Shown: in pieces, positions 11,051-22,715 of the stretch
How the letters are laid out: each line of letters opens with the position of its first letter
How positions within the stretch are numbered: position 1 is the stretch's first letter
Assembly: GCF_030864355.1 (NCBI RefSeq)
Contig: NC_083394.1
Coordinates: forward strand, 1,674,001-1,738,000
Source: Cutaneotrichosporon cavernicola
Lineage: Eukaryota; Basidiomycota; Tremellomycetes; Trichosporonales; Trichosporonaceae
Length of the DNA: 64,000 nucleotides
Direction: 5' to 3'
Notes under the pieces: model-generated
Seen by the model: the letters and a program-made list of their open reading frames with translations, nothing else
What the model was told of the DNA's origin: nothing
Databases searched by the model: none
Made by a program: the position numbers and the translations under genes

Positions 11051-14000
11051 TCAAGTGGCCACAGAATCAGCAGCTTTCTCCCCGCTGTCCGTTACCTCGG
11101 TCGCTTCGTGTGCCGCGTCCGGGGCATCTTCGCTGGCAGGGTTCGCCTCCGTGTCCAACTTTTCCCATTCGTTGATCAGAAGCTGTCCAACATCTATCAC
11201 GTCAGCACTCGCAAGAAATGACAACTAGAGGATAACTCACTCGGCTCAACTTCAGTACCGTCACGAGACACCTTCACCTCGCGGTCACCGTTCCACGGAT
11301 TCCGTAGGTGGCGTGTGCGGAAGAAGCTAAGTGGCGCCACCTTGACCCACTCCAACTTGAACGGCGCAGCGAGGCCATCGGCACCGCCTTCATCAGGCTT
11401 GGCAGGGTCCGCGGTCTCCTTACGGACGATTGGGGCCATCGTCGACTCCCGCCGGATCACGGGACCACCGCCGACCGGGATCTGAAGCGACGAGGACTGC
11501 TCAATGCGGCCGAGTCTCGAGAGGCGACTCGACTCGCGCCTGCCGCGGAGAAGGTTGGGGTCAAGGGTGTTGGCACTAGCTCGCCGAAGTGCTTCCTCAA
11601 ACATCTCCGGTGACTCGGAACGGAACATGCCTTCGTCGTCTTCGGGTTGGGCGGACACCTCTAGGTGGCTAAACGGCAAAAGGAGCTCGTCCTCCTCCTC
11701 GATCGGGCCAGGCGACGACGCACGCTGACCCGGATGGAGGAACGCGGTCGACTTGCGGCGGTAGTAGGGGTCCGTGGCAGAACGTGCCACAGGCGACCTA
11801 GGAGATTCGCCCTCTTCACGGATGATGGGAGCCGGCGTAGACAGTTGCGGCCTGGCTCCTCGTTGCTCTTCGTGTGCAGGGCTGAGGGGCGCGAGCGAAC
11901 TGATGGAGCCGAATGATGGGCGCATGGCAGCAGTGCGAATGTGGAGACTGGGTGCTGTCATCTTGGCGTAACCAAAGAACTCGCCAGAACGATTCGCCCC
12001 AAAGATGAGGTACACGTCCTGAGAGGTGCGGAACGCCTGATCTGTCACGCGTCAATTGATGCCACCCCAGCTCATAGATTGTACGTACCGAGGATGGGCT
12101 GGTTATGCCGCTGCGTCTTCCACTGGCGGGTCTTGACCGCATCTTCCAAATCGGTCTAGCGGTTAGCATGTTGACACAGAATAAACCACTTACAATCGAC
12201 AAGCTCTTCAGGATGAAATATCGCTTGGGGAAGTGGTGGACCAGGAAACTCGAGTTGGTGCTCGCAAAGCTCGCAGAGCTCCTATGGTTCGACGACGAAG
12301 ACTGGCTGTTCGGGTTGTCCGGAAGTTGCAAGTTCTGCGATTTGGGAGACTGCTTCATATCGAGTTGCTTATGCTGCTCGACCCAAGCACGGTGCATCCC
12401 TACACCACGCTGCGCGCCAACACCCGCTCGCAGATCGTCGTCCTTGTGGCGGACGCGACAAACCATGCGAGGGCATCGAGGGTCCCAAGGACGGAGCGAG
12501 AGGCCGTGGAAGAAAGGGACTGCGCGGTCGAGATCGGCCTGTGAGGAGAAGTTGACAAAGGCGCATGACGACCGCGAGATCAAGAATATGGACGAAGGAC
12601 CACGCCAAGGCTCAGACGGGTTGATCATCGCGGATGGAGGGGTCGTCGTGTTGAAGAAGCGCCACAACTCCTCGTGCGAGGCGTTGCTGGGACTGACATA
12701 TCAGCACACAGTTTGCGTTCGGGTTACCACGCCCTACTCACACATTACCGACCCACATTACCCACTCGCTCCTGCGAGCGGGAGGCTGGGGGTGATATTC
12801 CTTGCGCTCACGTTCGCGTTCATTTTGGTGGAGCTGGTTAGAGCCTGGTGACATGAGACCTTCCTCGCCTGGTACGCTCAAAGGTGCAAGGTGGTCTCTA
12901 CCCTGTGAAGCACTGACAGCGGCGGCCGCTGCTGCGGTCGCTGTCGGGGTTGGGGCTGGAACGCCTGCACCCCATGCGCCAGCTTGTGGGGAGACGTAGG
13001 TTGGGCGGGCTGGGAGAGGCCGAACCTGACCTTGAGGAGACCACGCCTCAGTGGCTGGAGTCATGTTCTCCATCCGCTCCGTCGACGCTGTATATGGCGT
13101 GTAGAACTGGTAATGCGACGACATGACGGATGAGGGGGACCAAGCTGGGCCAGGGCCCGGAGCAGCATGGGGAAGAAAGATGGATCGACTGTGACCCATC
13201 TCATCCGTCATCCCAGTAGCACCAGCGTGCTGAGGCTGCATACCCGCGTATGAGCCAAAGAACGCGGTTTGGGGCAGTATTGGTGGCCCTGTCCAAGCGC
13301 CTTGAGGTACCGGCGGCGTGGTGGCGGCGTGATGAAACTGAGGAGGGACTGGCGGCTGTGACTGGTAAGCGGCGCCAGGTGACGTGCGAGAAGGAATGCC
13401 GGGATAAGCGTGTGTAGGATCCACGGCGTAATCGGCTGCAGCAGCAGCTATTGATGGGTCATAGTAGATCTGTGGTGCGTAGACTGGACGAAGCGTTCGG
13501 TACGCTTGATCAGCGTATCTGAGTTGCTGCTCTTGTTGCGGAATCGAAGCGCCTGTGGGCATGGGAGGTTGGTGAGCCCCAAGGAAGTGGGCCGAGTCTG
13601 AAGGCATCGGGTAGACGTGGGTCTGAGGGTGGGGCCCAGCGTGAGGGGGAGCCTGTGGACGGAGGCCATGTCGAGGTGGGACATGGCCGGGATGATGAGG
13701 ATGGGGTGGGGGATGGTGGTGATGATGGTGGTGGGGGGGACCTGGAAGGTGGTGTGGAGATGATACGGTATCCGAGGTGTCTAAGGGGTCCATGGCTATC
13801 GCCTGTGCCACCCGTTTGGTGTAATGTGGATGATGCGATGGGCGCTTTGACTTGATGGTGGATGATTGTGAGGAAGGATCATAATGTTGCAAAGTCACAT
13901 TGGACTTGGAGGTGACCGGGGCATGGGGTGAGGTGGCAGCAGCTGCAAGGTTTAGTCGTCAAGCCACGTTCCGGGGCGCCTTTCGCCTGCCCTGGTCGCC

Positions 14001-14305
14001 AGCGGCCCAATCACTCGCTCAGTGAATGATTGCTTGCTTGGGCCCACGGCGCTGGGTCATGCCAGTTGCCAAAACTCACCATTTGTTAGACTTGCTTGGT
14101 CACCAGCATCTGGTGACACAATGCTTATCTCGAGCTCGGTTGTTGCAGGATAAGCAGGTTGTCCAGGCTTGCTCTCGTCACTGGAAGCGGGGGAATCGTC
14201 CGTGGCCGTGGAACCCTTACTGCTCACGACGTTGGAGTCGGATGCGCGACGGGGTTGCTGGGAGGTGTCCCAAGTCATACTTGCACCATCAGGCGGCGAC
14301 GACAT
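11051..14305 (-). CDS. RRM and YTH domain RNA-binding protein with interrupted YTH
   Basis: Six exons (complement): 14080-14305, 12742-13942, 12194-12692, 12089-12155, 11241-12041 and 11051-11193; 978 residues. The N-terminal ~460 residues are disordered, with His/Pro-rich and Ala/Gln segments. An RRM starts at MWVGNVPSNASHEELWRFF (about residues 468-550; RNP1-like SSCAFVNFSS). The YTH fold begins RYFILKSLSITDLEDAVKTR, continues through WKTQRHNQPILDQAF and VYLIFGANRSGEFFGYAKM, then is interrupted by about 200 polar residues. It resumes at FKLEWVKVAPLSFF...RNPWNGDREV...SRDGTEVEP and ends NVGQLLINEW. YTH proteins read N6-methyladenosine or sequence motifs and control RNA fate. The second half resembles the YTHDC1 type. 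The first cage Trp (RQWKT) is present; the inserted stretch has no Trp. Exon 1 and the RRM-YTH order support one gene. Confidence 0.88.
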
Positions 14306-17300
14306 GGTTTTTTGGACCTCTATCGTGACCTAAGTGTTGAGCTATCAAACCGAGGAATGGACAAAAGGTTCAAGGCCCTCGTGACGAGGAATAATGGGCG
14401 GGGAATACGGCACTAGGAACCGCTCTGTTGACCTGAGCCGCTTTTCCAAGCCCGAGCCGAGCGTACCGATTCGATCGCAACGCGAGGAAGCAAAAGGCAG
14501 GGACAGGGAAGGTCAATCGAGTTGAACAGGCAGTGGGATGAAGAACAAGTGGGAATGCTCAAGTGCGAGTGGGGGAAGTGAGTGGATTGTAGCAGACCTT
14601 GTATGTGGTGGAGGCACTTGAAGGGGGGGGGGGGGGGTGTTGTTTTTGTTGTTGATTGTTGAGTGATTGGCGATGGAGCGGGGATGTGGGAGTGAGAGTT
14701 TGAGGTTGAGCTTGTGAATTGATGGCGTAGACGATTGTGGGGTATGCCTGAGATAGCGCGAGATAGAAGAACGCCGTCTGTTGTCTATTGCTTGCTAACT
14801 TGAAAAGGTTGAGTCTGGCGGGTTTGGCTTGTATCTTTGAATCTAAAGGGTATAAGGGTTGTGGCTTGAGCCAAATGGGAGTTGACAAACAACGTCGAGG
14901 GTGGAGGGTGGAGGGTGGAGGAAGGTGGTTTAAAGTAAAGGTGTGTGCTCGAGCGTTCAGAGACCCTGGCTGGGGTCGTGGTGGGTCCTTGGCAGTTTGA
15001 TAGATCTAGATTGGCGAGTGTGGATTGATGGCAAGAGAGGTAGGTAGTAGATTGGAGATTGGATGGATCTAGAGATCCAGAGGTCCAGAGATCCAGAATG
15101 AAATCCAGTGATCCTCAAACCAAGGCTAGGATTATCGAGTACCTTGGCGACCAAGAGTGGCGTGTGTACAAAGTACAAAGTACAAGTGTACAAGGTAGTC
15201 AAACTTGAAACAGTTTTCAACTTTGGGTTTGATGGGTAAAGTAAGGCGGGGACAATGGTAGAGAGGGATGAAATGACGATGGCTTGGCTAACAAGTAGGG
15301 TGATAGTATAGATTGCGCAGTAGGGACAGGTGTGACGGATGATGAAACTTTCCAAGAATCGAACCCGTCAAAGGTAACTGTTACAAGCCCTTCAAAGTGT
15401 TACCATAGTTGAAGCAATCATATCCTCGGACCTCTAGGTACAAATGTACCTAGGTAAACTGTAGACTGTTGCAACACTGTCATCTTTTGTCAGTCAGTAG
15501 ATGTAGTGTACATGGGCCAAAAAGGGGGAAAGAGTGCCAAGGTTTGTAAAGCAAAGCGGAACTAGAATCCTGAATAACGATATTGTCCCAGGGTTGATTT
15601 AGGGCGATGTATCCAGCAAGTTGAAGCCCAACTACAACCCAATCCAAACAATAAAAAAGCCATTTGTGGTTATCGGAAGACTTTACCACAACTTGCAACC
15701 ACTACAAAACGAAACCCTCTCCAGGGGTGGTAAAGATTGGTCCCAGGGCAACCAGTAGGAACCAGGGAATCCCTCAGTGCTTGTTTTGAACCGTTAACTC
15801 CTCCGGATGTAGACTAAGAATCGAATGCAATCCAACCATTTTGCCCGCTACATCTGCTCTGACTGTACTCTCACTCTCGTTGCAATCGAGAAACGACACA
15901 CCTACACGACCCGACCAAAGTAACCCTACCGGATCACATTTGAAACCTCGGCCCAGAGCTACCAATGCAAAGCATGAATGACAAAGTGGGGCGCACGCAA
16001 CAAGCCGAGTAACAACCTCGGTCGAGGTTGACAGTTGCCCTGCATGTATTCCATCAGTTCCCATCGCATCGTCTCGGAGCTTTTTTCAATAATAATCTCG
16101 CCTAGATTCTGGTACAGATGTCTGTGCACTTGTTGCGCCACACCAGCCACATCCCCATTCCCATCCCCATCCTCATCCCCGACTGGAACTCGGCCATGTA
16201 CGTACACTAACCCTGGTATGCCCATGCCCGCTTATGTCCAATGGACCCAGGTCGGAGGCAAGGCAGGAGGCCCCAGGAATCCTTGCTCGAGTCAGGTAGG
16301 TAATCCACAGCCGCGACATTTGGAACCCCCCTCCACTGACGTCTCATCCCAACCCCTTCACAGGCCTCGACCTGGAACCACAACTTGTCATTGTCCACAG
16401 CGTCGTCTTGCTGGAGTCGTAGTTTGTCCTGGCTTGGACCTCCGCGGCATGCGTGTTTCGTCTTTTCTGCTCCCTGTTCTCATGCCCCTTTCTCTCTTGC
16501 GGGGTTCACAGGGAAACAGGCGACTAGCCGCCTTTGCCGCTCTCATCTGGTCTCCATGTTGCCAGCCGGCGGCAATGACGTACATACTCCGGCGAAGGCC
16601 CAACCCAACTAACCCAGCAGTCAGCTGTTCGACATTCACGTCACTCCGACCTCGAGCACAATGGGAACAGCAAAACAAAGCCATTATGCAGCTCTACGTG
16701 ATTCCTCACAAAAGCCTCACTAGCCTCACGAGATCTCCACAAACTGCCGGCATACCCACATTGCTCCGGCACAGAGCCCCCGCTACGTATCTGTAGCGAA
16801 CACATTGTCTCATGTCATAAAGAACAGGAACGAGGCCATATGGACATCCATCAGTATTCGATCACTTGTGCCTCCTGGAACATGCCCGCGAGGTCGCCGG
16901 TGCCTGCAACTGGTAGGGTAGGTTTGGTTTGGTTTGTCCCGATCACAATCCCGCCCTCACTTCGCGGTGATAAATCTATTAACGATAGAACAAGTTGGAT
17001 GCTCGGACTTCGGGATCTGGCGCCACCGGCTCCGCGGAAAGCCTTTTGTCACGCTACGTTTACTATGAGTATAGTGTGGCGTGCGCCAGGCGGCATTTAG
17101 TCATCAAGTCATTCAGGAAAGTCAGTGTGCTGAATGGTTTCAGAACGCCCCTCATCTCATCCATCTTGAAGAGTCGTCGCCGCCATATACAGTACCCAGA
17201 ATCAGTGGCCGCTCATTCCGAAATTACCATGACACCATAATTACCATAATGAACACCCACGCCTGCCCGGAACCGTAACCCCTGTTCCACACCATACGGA

Positions 17301-18366
17301 ATCCGATCTGGGTCCCGATCCCCAGCAACCTGAACAAAGAAAAAAGAGTCCGCGGGGGGTTGCGGGTCGTGGGTCAAGCGTGACGACATGCCGCGGCCCG
17401 ACGCACCCGAAACCGGCTGGCGGCGTACTCTCCCCCATCTTCCACCGGCTGTGCCGGCTTTCCCGTGCTTTTACCGGAGTGGCATCCGTCAACACCCCGG
17501 AACGCTGGCAGTTCAGAGTTCAGAGATGTGGTCGACGTTGACGGAGGATGGCGGGTTTGTATTACGACAGAACGCTCGACTCACTTTCCATCTCCAGATT
17601 CAGCCACATTGGGAGCTCGCAGTCAATGAATGGACGAACGGCGGTATTGTTTTGACGAGTTGACTGACGCGGTCGTTGACGGGTTGTATTGCTGTCTATG
17701 CATCAACGCCGACGGGGCCACTGCGACAGCTAAGCCAGCACTGTCATGGCAAGCTACCTATCTCCCACTGGGTCTGATTTGGCGCAAACTCCATGAGCCT
17801 CTAAATCAGCGCGGATGGCGCAGTGCCAGGCGGAGGAGAAGTTCGCACAACTTTGTGGATCTGGACCAACGACTTGAAAGACCAGGCTCGGTGTCGGATT
17901 CGGCATCTGTCGGCCTCTCGTCTTGGTCAAGAGTCGGTCTGAGGGCTGGTCGGCATGTCGATCCCCATCAGAACGTGTTCGACTCACCCTCGCACCTGCA
18001 CCGTCGCCCCCGTCAGCGTGATTCACAGTGCGCCGCAACCACAGTATTCAAGGTGTCGTAGCCGCTGCTCGGTCCTCAGTGATACTGGACGCGTTAAGGG
18101 ACCGATGCTGCAATGTCAACATGGGATGGGTCAAGCTGGGCTGGCGGCCGGAAGTACGGCTTGTTTCGGATATGGGCGTTGTGATCATTCAAAAATCGAT
18201 ACGTCCATCGGTGCAAACAGTGCAGGCTAGTGCAGGCAAGTTCACAGGAGGTCTCACCGAAACCTAACATCGTTCAGCATGGATGTTGGTCCGCGTCGAG
18301 GTCAGCCAGAGGTGAGTCAGTCACGTCAGTGAACGAACACAGTGACGAACGCGAGCACACGGTGCA
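14306..18366. other. 4-kb gene-poor spacer with simple repeats
   Basis: The longest stretch without a supportable gene. It includes a 15-base G run (14623-14637), a GATCCAG-rich patch (15063-15110), repeated GTACAA words (15170-15200) and CCCATCCCCAT-type repeats (16145-16185). Open frames such as 16035-16796(+) and 17630-18061(+) have low-complexity or random composition and no splice-supported extension. The part next to 14305 could be a long 5' leader of the YTH gene. Nothing resembling a transposon, rRNA or tRNA could be supported. Confidence 0.55.
14623..14637. repeat. 15-base poly-G run upstream of the YTH gene
   Basis: An uninterrupted G run, a C run on the sense strand of the YTH gene about 320 bp upstream of its start codon, so possibly within its 5' leader. 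Confidence 0.85.
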
Positions 18367-20337
18367 TCATCGCGAGCTGGTCTTCTTGACCAGCCGGGCC
18401 TTCTCCCCCTTGGGCATCTTGTGTTTGCGTTTCTCGCGGTTCTCCTCCTTGAGTGCCTTTTTGCGTTCCTGCCGTCAGCTCGATTCGTTCTCTTGCTCAC
18501 CTTCTTAGACTCCTTGTCCTCATGTCGGAACCCGCGCGACTTTTTCTCAAACTCGGCGGCATCGACCTCGGCTTCCTCCTCCGGTTCCCAGTCGGCCCAA
18601 CGGACACTCTTGCTAGGTCTCCGCTCGGCTGTTCCTTCGGGTGCGGTCGGCTCTTCTGCGTCCGGCGAGGCCTCGACCTCTTGCGAGGCGTCAGCCTCTT
18701 CTTCCTTGATGGGCGCAGGAGTCTCTCCCTCGTTCGAGGCCATCTCGCCCTCGCTCGCCGCCTTGCCCTCATTGATGTCGAGCTTGGTGATGCCGGCGTA
18801 GATGAGCGTGTCGCCCTTGCCCGCCTTGAGGATATCAATGTCGCGCTCGGGGTCATACACTTCGCCAAGCGAGCGCGGAATGTATGACGAGAAGAAGACG
18901 GCGTCGTCAACCTCGGCCTTGGCCTTTGCGTCATCCGTCTCCTCCTCTGCCTCCTCCTCCTCCGGCTCGCGGTCCAGCCATTCGCGCAGAACGTCTAGCA
19001 GCCGGTCCTCGCCAGCATCACCCGCCTGGTCGTCCCGACTAAGCCCCACGTTCTCGTCCACGATAAAGCTCCACGCGCGCCGCAAACCAAGTGTCTTGAC
19101 TGCACCGCCTGAGCGTTTTGTGAAAAAGTCCTCGACGTTGCGGATGTCGCTGCGCAGAAAGTCGAATGCGTTCGGGTGGTCATGCTCGACACTCTGCGAC
19201 ACGTCGATGATGTACAGATGCGAGTCGTGATAGAGGATATTGTACTCGCTCAAGTCGGCGTGCACGAGTTGGCAGTCGTGGTACATGCGGCGCATAGCCA
19301 CGAGGACCTCGCCATATAGCCGCGCAAGTTTCGAGTTGGAGATATCCGCGTCCTTCAACCGTGGCGAGGCGACACCTTCACGGCCCAAGAACTCCATCAC
19401 CAAGACGTTGTCGCGCTGCTCAATGACTATTGGGGCACGCACACCACCAGCCACCAGACGGCGAAGGTTACGCAGCTCCTTCTCAGCCCACAGAGACACC
19501 ATCTTGCGCGCATTCCGCGCGCTCGAGTACCCGCCTGCAAAGCGGTGCTCGCCGACAATGTATTTTTGCCGTGAGCGGAAATTGAGGATCGCCGTGCGGT
19601 AGATCTTGACTGCAATGGCAGGCGGGTACGGGTACGGCTCAGACGGTGTATCGGACCCCGGGAAAGCAAGGTACACGTTGGCCTCCTTGCCGGTGCTGAC
19701 GCACCCCTCGATAACCCCAAAATATCCCCGGTTCACGAGGCGGAGGAGCGTGTTGCGTGTCCGGTCGTCGAGAACCTGCTCGTGCGTCGCGCGATCCGCC
19801 TTGTCCTTCTGGTTCTGCCGCTCCGCCGCGCTCTTCGGGTTGTGGCCCACGCCCCCTAACAACGCCGGGTTCACGAGCTTCTTGCCCAGGCTTCCCGCCT
19901 TGGCTGGCGCGGCCTTGATCGCTCCCGGTGCGTGAGAGTTGCGCGCTGGGAGAGGCTGCGTCCCGCCTCCAGCCGCCGTGTAGGCTTGCCGCACGCGGTT
20001 GTACTGCTTTGTAAAGTCTAGCGTCAGCACGTCCAACTCTCAACCCCAGAGACATACCGCCATCGGCGAGCTCCCAGTCCTCGTTCTCGACATCCCAGTT
20101 ATCGTCATCATATTCCTCGTCATCTTCAAGCCCGGATTCGTCCTCTGGCCATCCGCCGTGGCTCCGCTCGTCCGCACTGTCGAGGCTCTCCTCAACGCTC
20201 GAGCCCTCGCTCTTGTTGTCGCACGGCTCCGCTGCGTCGTCGATGTATCCCTTGCCATCCGGTCTTTGTTGTGGCACCTCCATCTGGCTGTTGACCGCTT
20301 CCGGCACAGATTGTTCTGGTGGGTGTGCTTGGCTCAT
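18367..20337 (-). CDS. RIO1: RIO1 atypical serine kinase, 40S ribosome maturation
   Basis: Exons 20058-20337, 18501-20017 and 18367-18468 (complement) give 632 residues. Rio1 is an atypical kinase/ATPase of late cytoplasmic 40S maturation. Visible features: an acidic N-terminus, the P-loop-like STGKEANVY, the catalytic loop LVHADLSEYNIL, the metal-binding IDVSQSVEHDHP, and the RIO1-type N-terminal region ending NRGYFGVIEGC. The C-terminus is a long acidic Glu/Ala tract followed by a basic tail (RKKALKEENREKRKHKM) reached only after removing a 32-nt intron (18469-18500); reading through would add a spurious Arg-rich tail. Two CACGTG boxes, one in a 12-bp palindrome, lie 69-106 bp upstream. Confidence 0.95.
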
Positions 20338-20402
20338 ATCTGATGCTGGTGTTGATAGTTGAACGAGTGGAATGGGTGGCAACTCGCAATCTCAACTTTT
20401 GT

Positions 20403-20443
20403 GATCACGTGATCGTGTAATCTAGAAGCGTGGCACCCACGTG
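20403..20443. promoter_or_regulatory. Paired CACGTG E-boxes upstream of RIO1
   Basis: CACGTG at 20406-20411, inside the perfect palindrome GATCACGTGATC (20403-20414), and again at 20438-20443. The boxes lie 69-106 bp upstream of the RIO1 start codon. CACGTG is the core site of Cbf1-type bHLH factors in fungi; binding here is inference. Confidence 0.55.
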
Positions 20444-20877
20444 AAGTGACATCGTCATTCCTCGTCTATTCCTGTGCTGAGGTGATGCTTGGGCGCTTGG
20501 TGCGATGATTCACCCATGATCATGAGACTTGGCTTGACGGCTCTGTTCCGTCCGGCCATCCGAGTGGCCATCCGAGTAATGAGCGTTTCACGCAAGTGCC
20601 CAAACAAATGCAGTTACCGCGACATCATGACGTAGATTTGCTCCACGGCCTCACTCATTGGTCAGGCTGCGTCTCCCGCCCCGGTCCCCCCCCCCCCAGC
20701 TGAGGACCATCAAGGGCCTCGATCAGCCCCACCAACACGCTTCATCTATGCCGGGACTGCACGCACGCGCTTTGGAGGGAGGCTAAGGAAGGAGATCATT
20801 TGAGGCCCCTTTGTGGTGCCCTCCTCTTTCTGGTATAAAGCCTTGCCACTCACGCACCACCCCACACACGTCGCACA
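20444..20877. promoter_or_regulatory. Divergent RIO1 / TspO intergenic region with TATA box
   Basis: A 12-base C run lies at 20686-20697. TATAAA at 20834-20839 sits 39-44 bp before the TspO start codon at 20878, a spacing that would suit a short 5' leader. No gene seen in the interval. Confidence 0.55.
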
Positions 20878-21585
20878 ATGTCGCCCCTCCCAGAGTTTGC
20901 TTTTGCTGTCAACCGCAACCCGGCGCTGGCCGGTACGTAGAGGGCTTGCTGTGAGAGGGTGATAACCCCCTTTCCGGTGACGCGCCGCGCCACATGCTCC
21001 CATGCTGACGGCAGTTGGCCTGCCGATCGTCCTCGGCATCGTGGGCAACTATGCCAGCTCCGAGATCCGCTCCAAGCGCACCGGCCAAGCGGCCAAGGCG
21101 ACATGCCCGCCTCACCCGGCCTTCTCCTACGTGAGTATGCGCCGCCGGGATCGGCTGACGCCAGATCTGGATGGCGGCTTCCGGCCTGACCGGCTACGCC
21201 GCACACCTGACCGTACGGTCGTTTGACGCTGCCGTGACACCCCAGTCCGTCGACGCCGCGTCAGACGCCCTCGTTCTTTACTACGCGCAGCTCGGCCTCC
21301 AGCTCCTCTGGGAGCCGCTCTTCATCGGCGCCAACCAGAAGCAGGCTGCTCTCGCCAACTCTCTCGCGCTCCTCGGCACGGCCGTCACCATGGCTATTAA
21401 GATGAACGACCTCGCCACCACACCCATCAGCACTAACTGGTTCACTGTTCCGTACTGCGCGTGGATTGCCTACAGTAAGCACTAAAAAAGGAGGGGCTAA
21501 CGACAGCGACGTACCTCAACGGTCGTGTCGTTCTGGCTCAGGAGTGAGTGACTTGCCTACCACGCTGACTGTTAGGAAGCACTAA
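20878..21585 (+). CDS. TspO/MBR family membrane protein (translocator protein homologue)
   Basis: Five exons: 20878-20932, 21015-21130, 21165-21474, 21507-21543 and 21576-21585; 175 residues, typical for the family. TspO/MBR proteins are five-helix membrane proteins that bind porphyrins and sterols, in mitochondrial or other membranes. Family marks are LYYAQLGLQLLWEPLFIGANQ (the conserved fourth-helix region) and the closing PYCAWIAYTTYLNGRVVLAQ. Introns are tiny (32-34 nt for three of the four) and the last exon is only 10 nt, coding the final EKH and stop. A TATA box 39 bp upstream suggests regulated or strong expression. Confidence 0.88.
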
Positions 21586-22715
21586 GTGTCGCTGGCCGTG
21601 TACTTGTACGAGACTAAGCAGACAGATCATTGTGGTAGCAAATGTCAAGAAGCAGTTCAGATGTCGAGCAAGCAGAGAGGACCGAGGTCAAGGTCACATT
21701 CACCAGCATGACAAGACATGATTGTGGGGCCGAAGAGTCAATTGCGACTTGCCTGTGCGGGGACGGGGTGTGGAGATGGAGACGGCTGAACTGGCGTGGT
21801 GACGGTTGTAGGTGCGAGTGCCATGAGTAATGTCCTGGTCAGTGCAGAGAGAACGCAATGTACGAGCTCGAGCCCACGCCAAGCATCCAGCCTCAAGCGC
21901 GGTTTACCTGTACGGGCCCTCTGATGAGTCCCGAGGTGACGCACGGTCCAACCATAGCAGCGACCAAGCAGGGCCCTTGGACACTGTATGATACCTTGGT
22001 AGGTGTTGCTGTTAGATCTCCAGCTCCCCAGTGAGCGGGAAAGAGTAAAATGAGGGTTATTAGAAGAAAGGGTGCTGTTCGGTGGCTTGAAGCTCACACC
22101 CCCTCGACTACACACCTTCCCTCAAAGCCCTAAGACGCGTATCCCACATGTGGATACGACGCGTCGACTCTCAATCCGATAGGCTTAGGGAACTAGTTAC
22201 CACTCAATCCCTTGAAACTAATCCTCGCGCCCTCTCTACCCCCCAATTTCTTGCACAGTATATTTCATGCACGCGCCATGCATGCTCGCCATCAATTGTC
22301 ACCTTGGCATCCATCCCTCTCTCTCTCGCACATTTGATTCTTGATCCTAGAACAAGATCACGACGGACAGAAAACGCAGACGTCACCTTACGGTATAGTA
22401 GTGAGAACATAGCCTTTTTTCGCCCCACACTACGGTAAGGCACTCTCCCCCTGGATCTGCCGATCGGGCGCCGTCCAAGTGGAAGGTAGAAGCGGGGGTC
22501 ATGTTGATCACTCAATAACTTGATCCCAACATCAACACTACTCAACACTATCAACACTATCAACACTTTACATCACTCCCCCTTCAACTCTCCAGCACCC
22601 TCCTCGGCGAGCATCTCAATCACCCTCCCCATCTGACCGCCTGCCGGTCAGCTCACCAACTGGACCTCCCTCACCGTCCGGGGTTCAGGACCCACCACCT
22701 TCCTCAACCGCAGTG
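21586..22715. other. Intergenic region, no gene seen
   Basis: About 1.1 kb without a credible frame. Near the right end (22531-22568) a run of imperfect TCAACACTA words lies just upstream of the next gene, probably in its promoter or leader. Confidence 0.55.

Noticed and set aside
15340..15420. tRNA-like B-box GGGTTCGATTC on the minus strand
   Set aside because: The T-stem is mispaired and no matching acceptor stem or D-arm is found upstream; the region only forms a simple GGTAAC/GTTACC hairpin.
16035..16796. 253-codon open frame on the plus strand
   Set aside because: Pro/Ser/Cys-rich arbitrary composition, no domain, no splice or promoter support; explained by repeats in the spacer.
18321..18500. 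Arg-rich extension of RIO1 by reading through to 18321
   Set aside because: A 32-nt intron (18469-18500) with good signals restores the known basic RIO1 tail and a stop at 18367.
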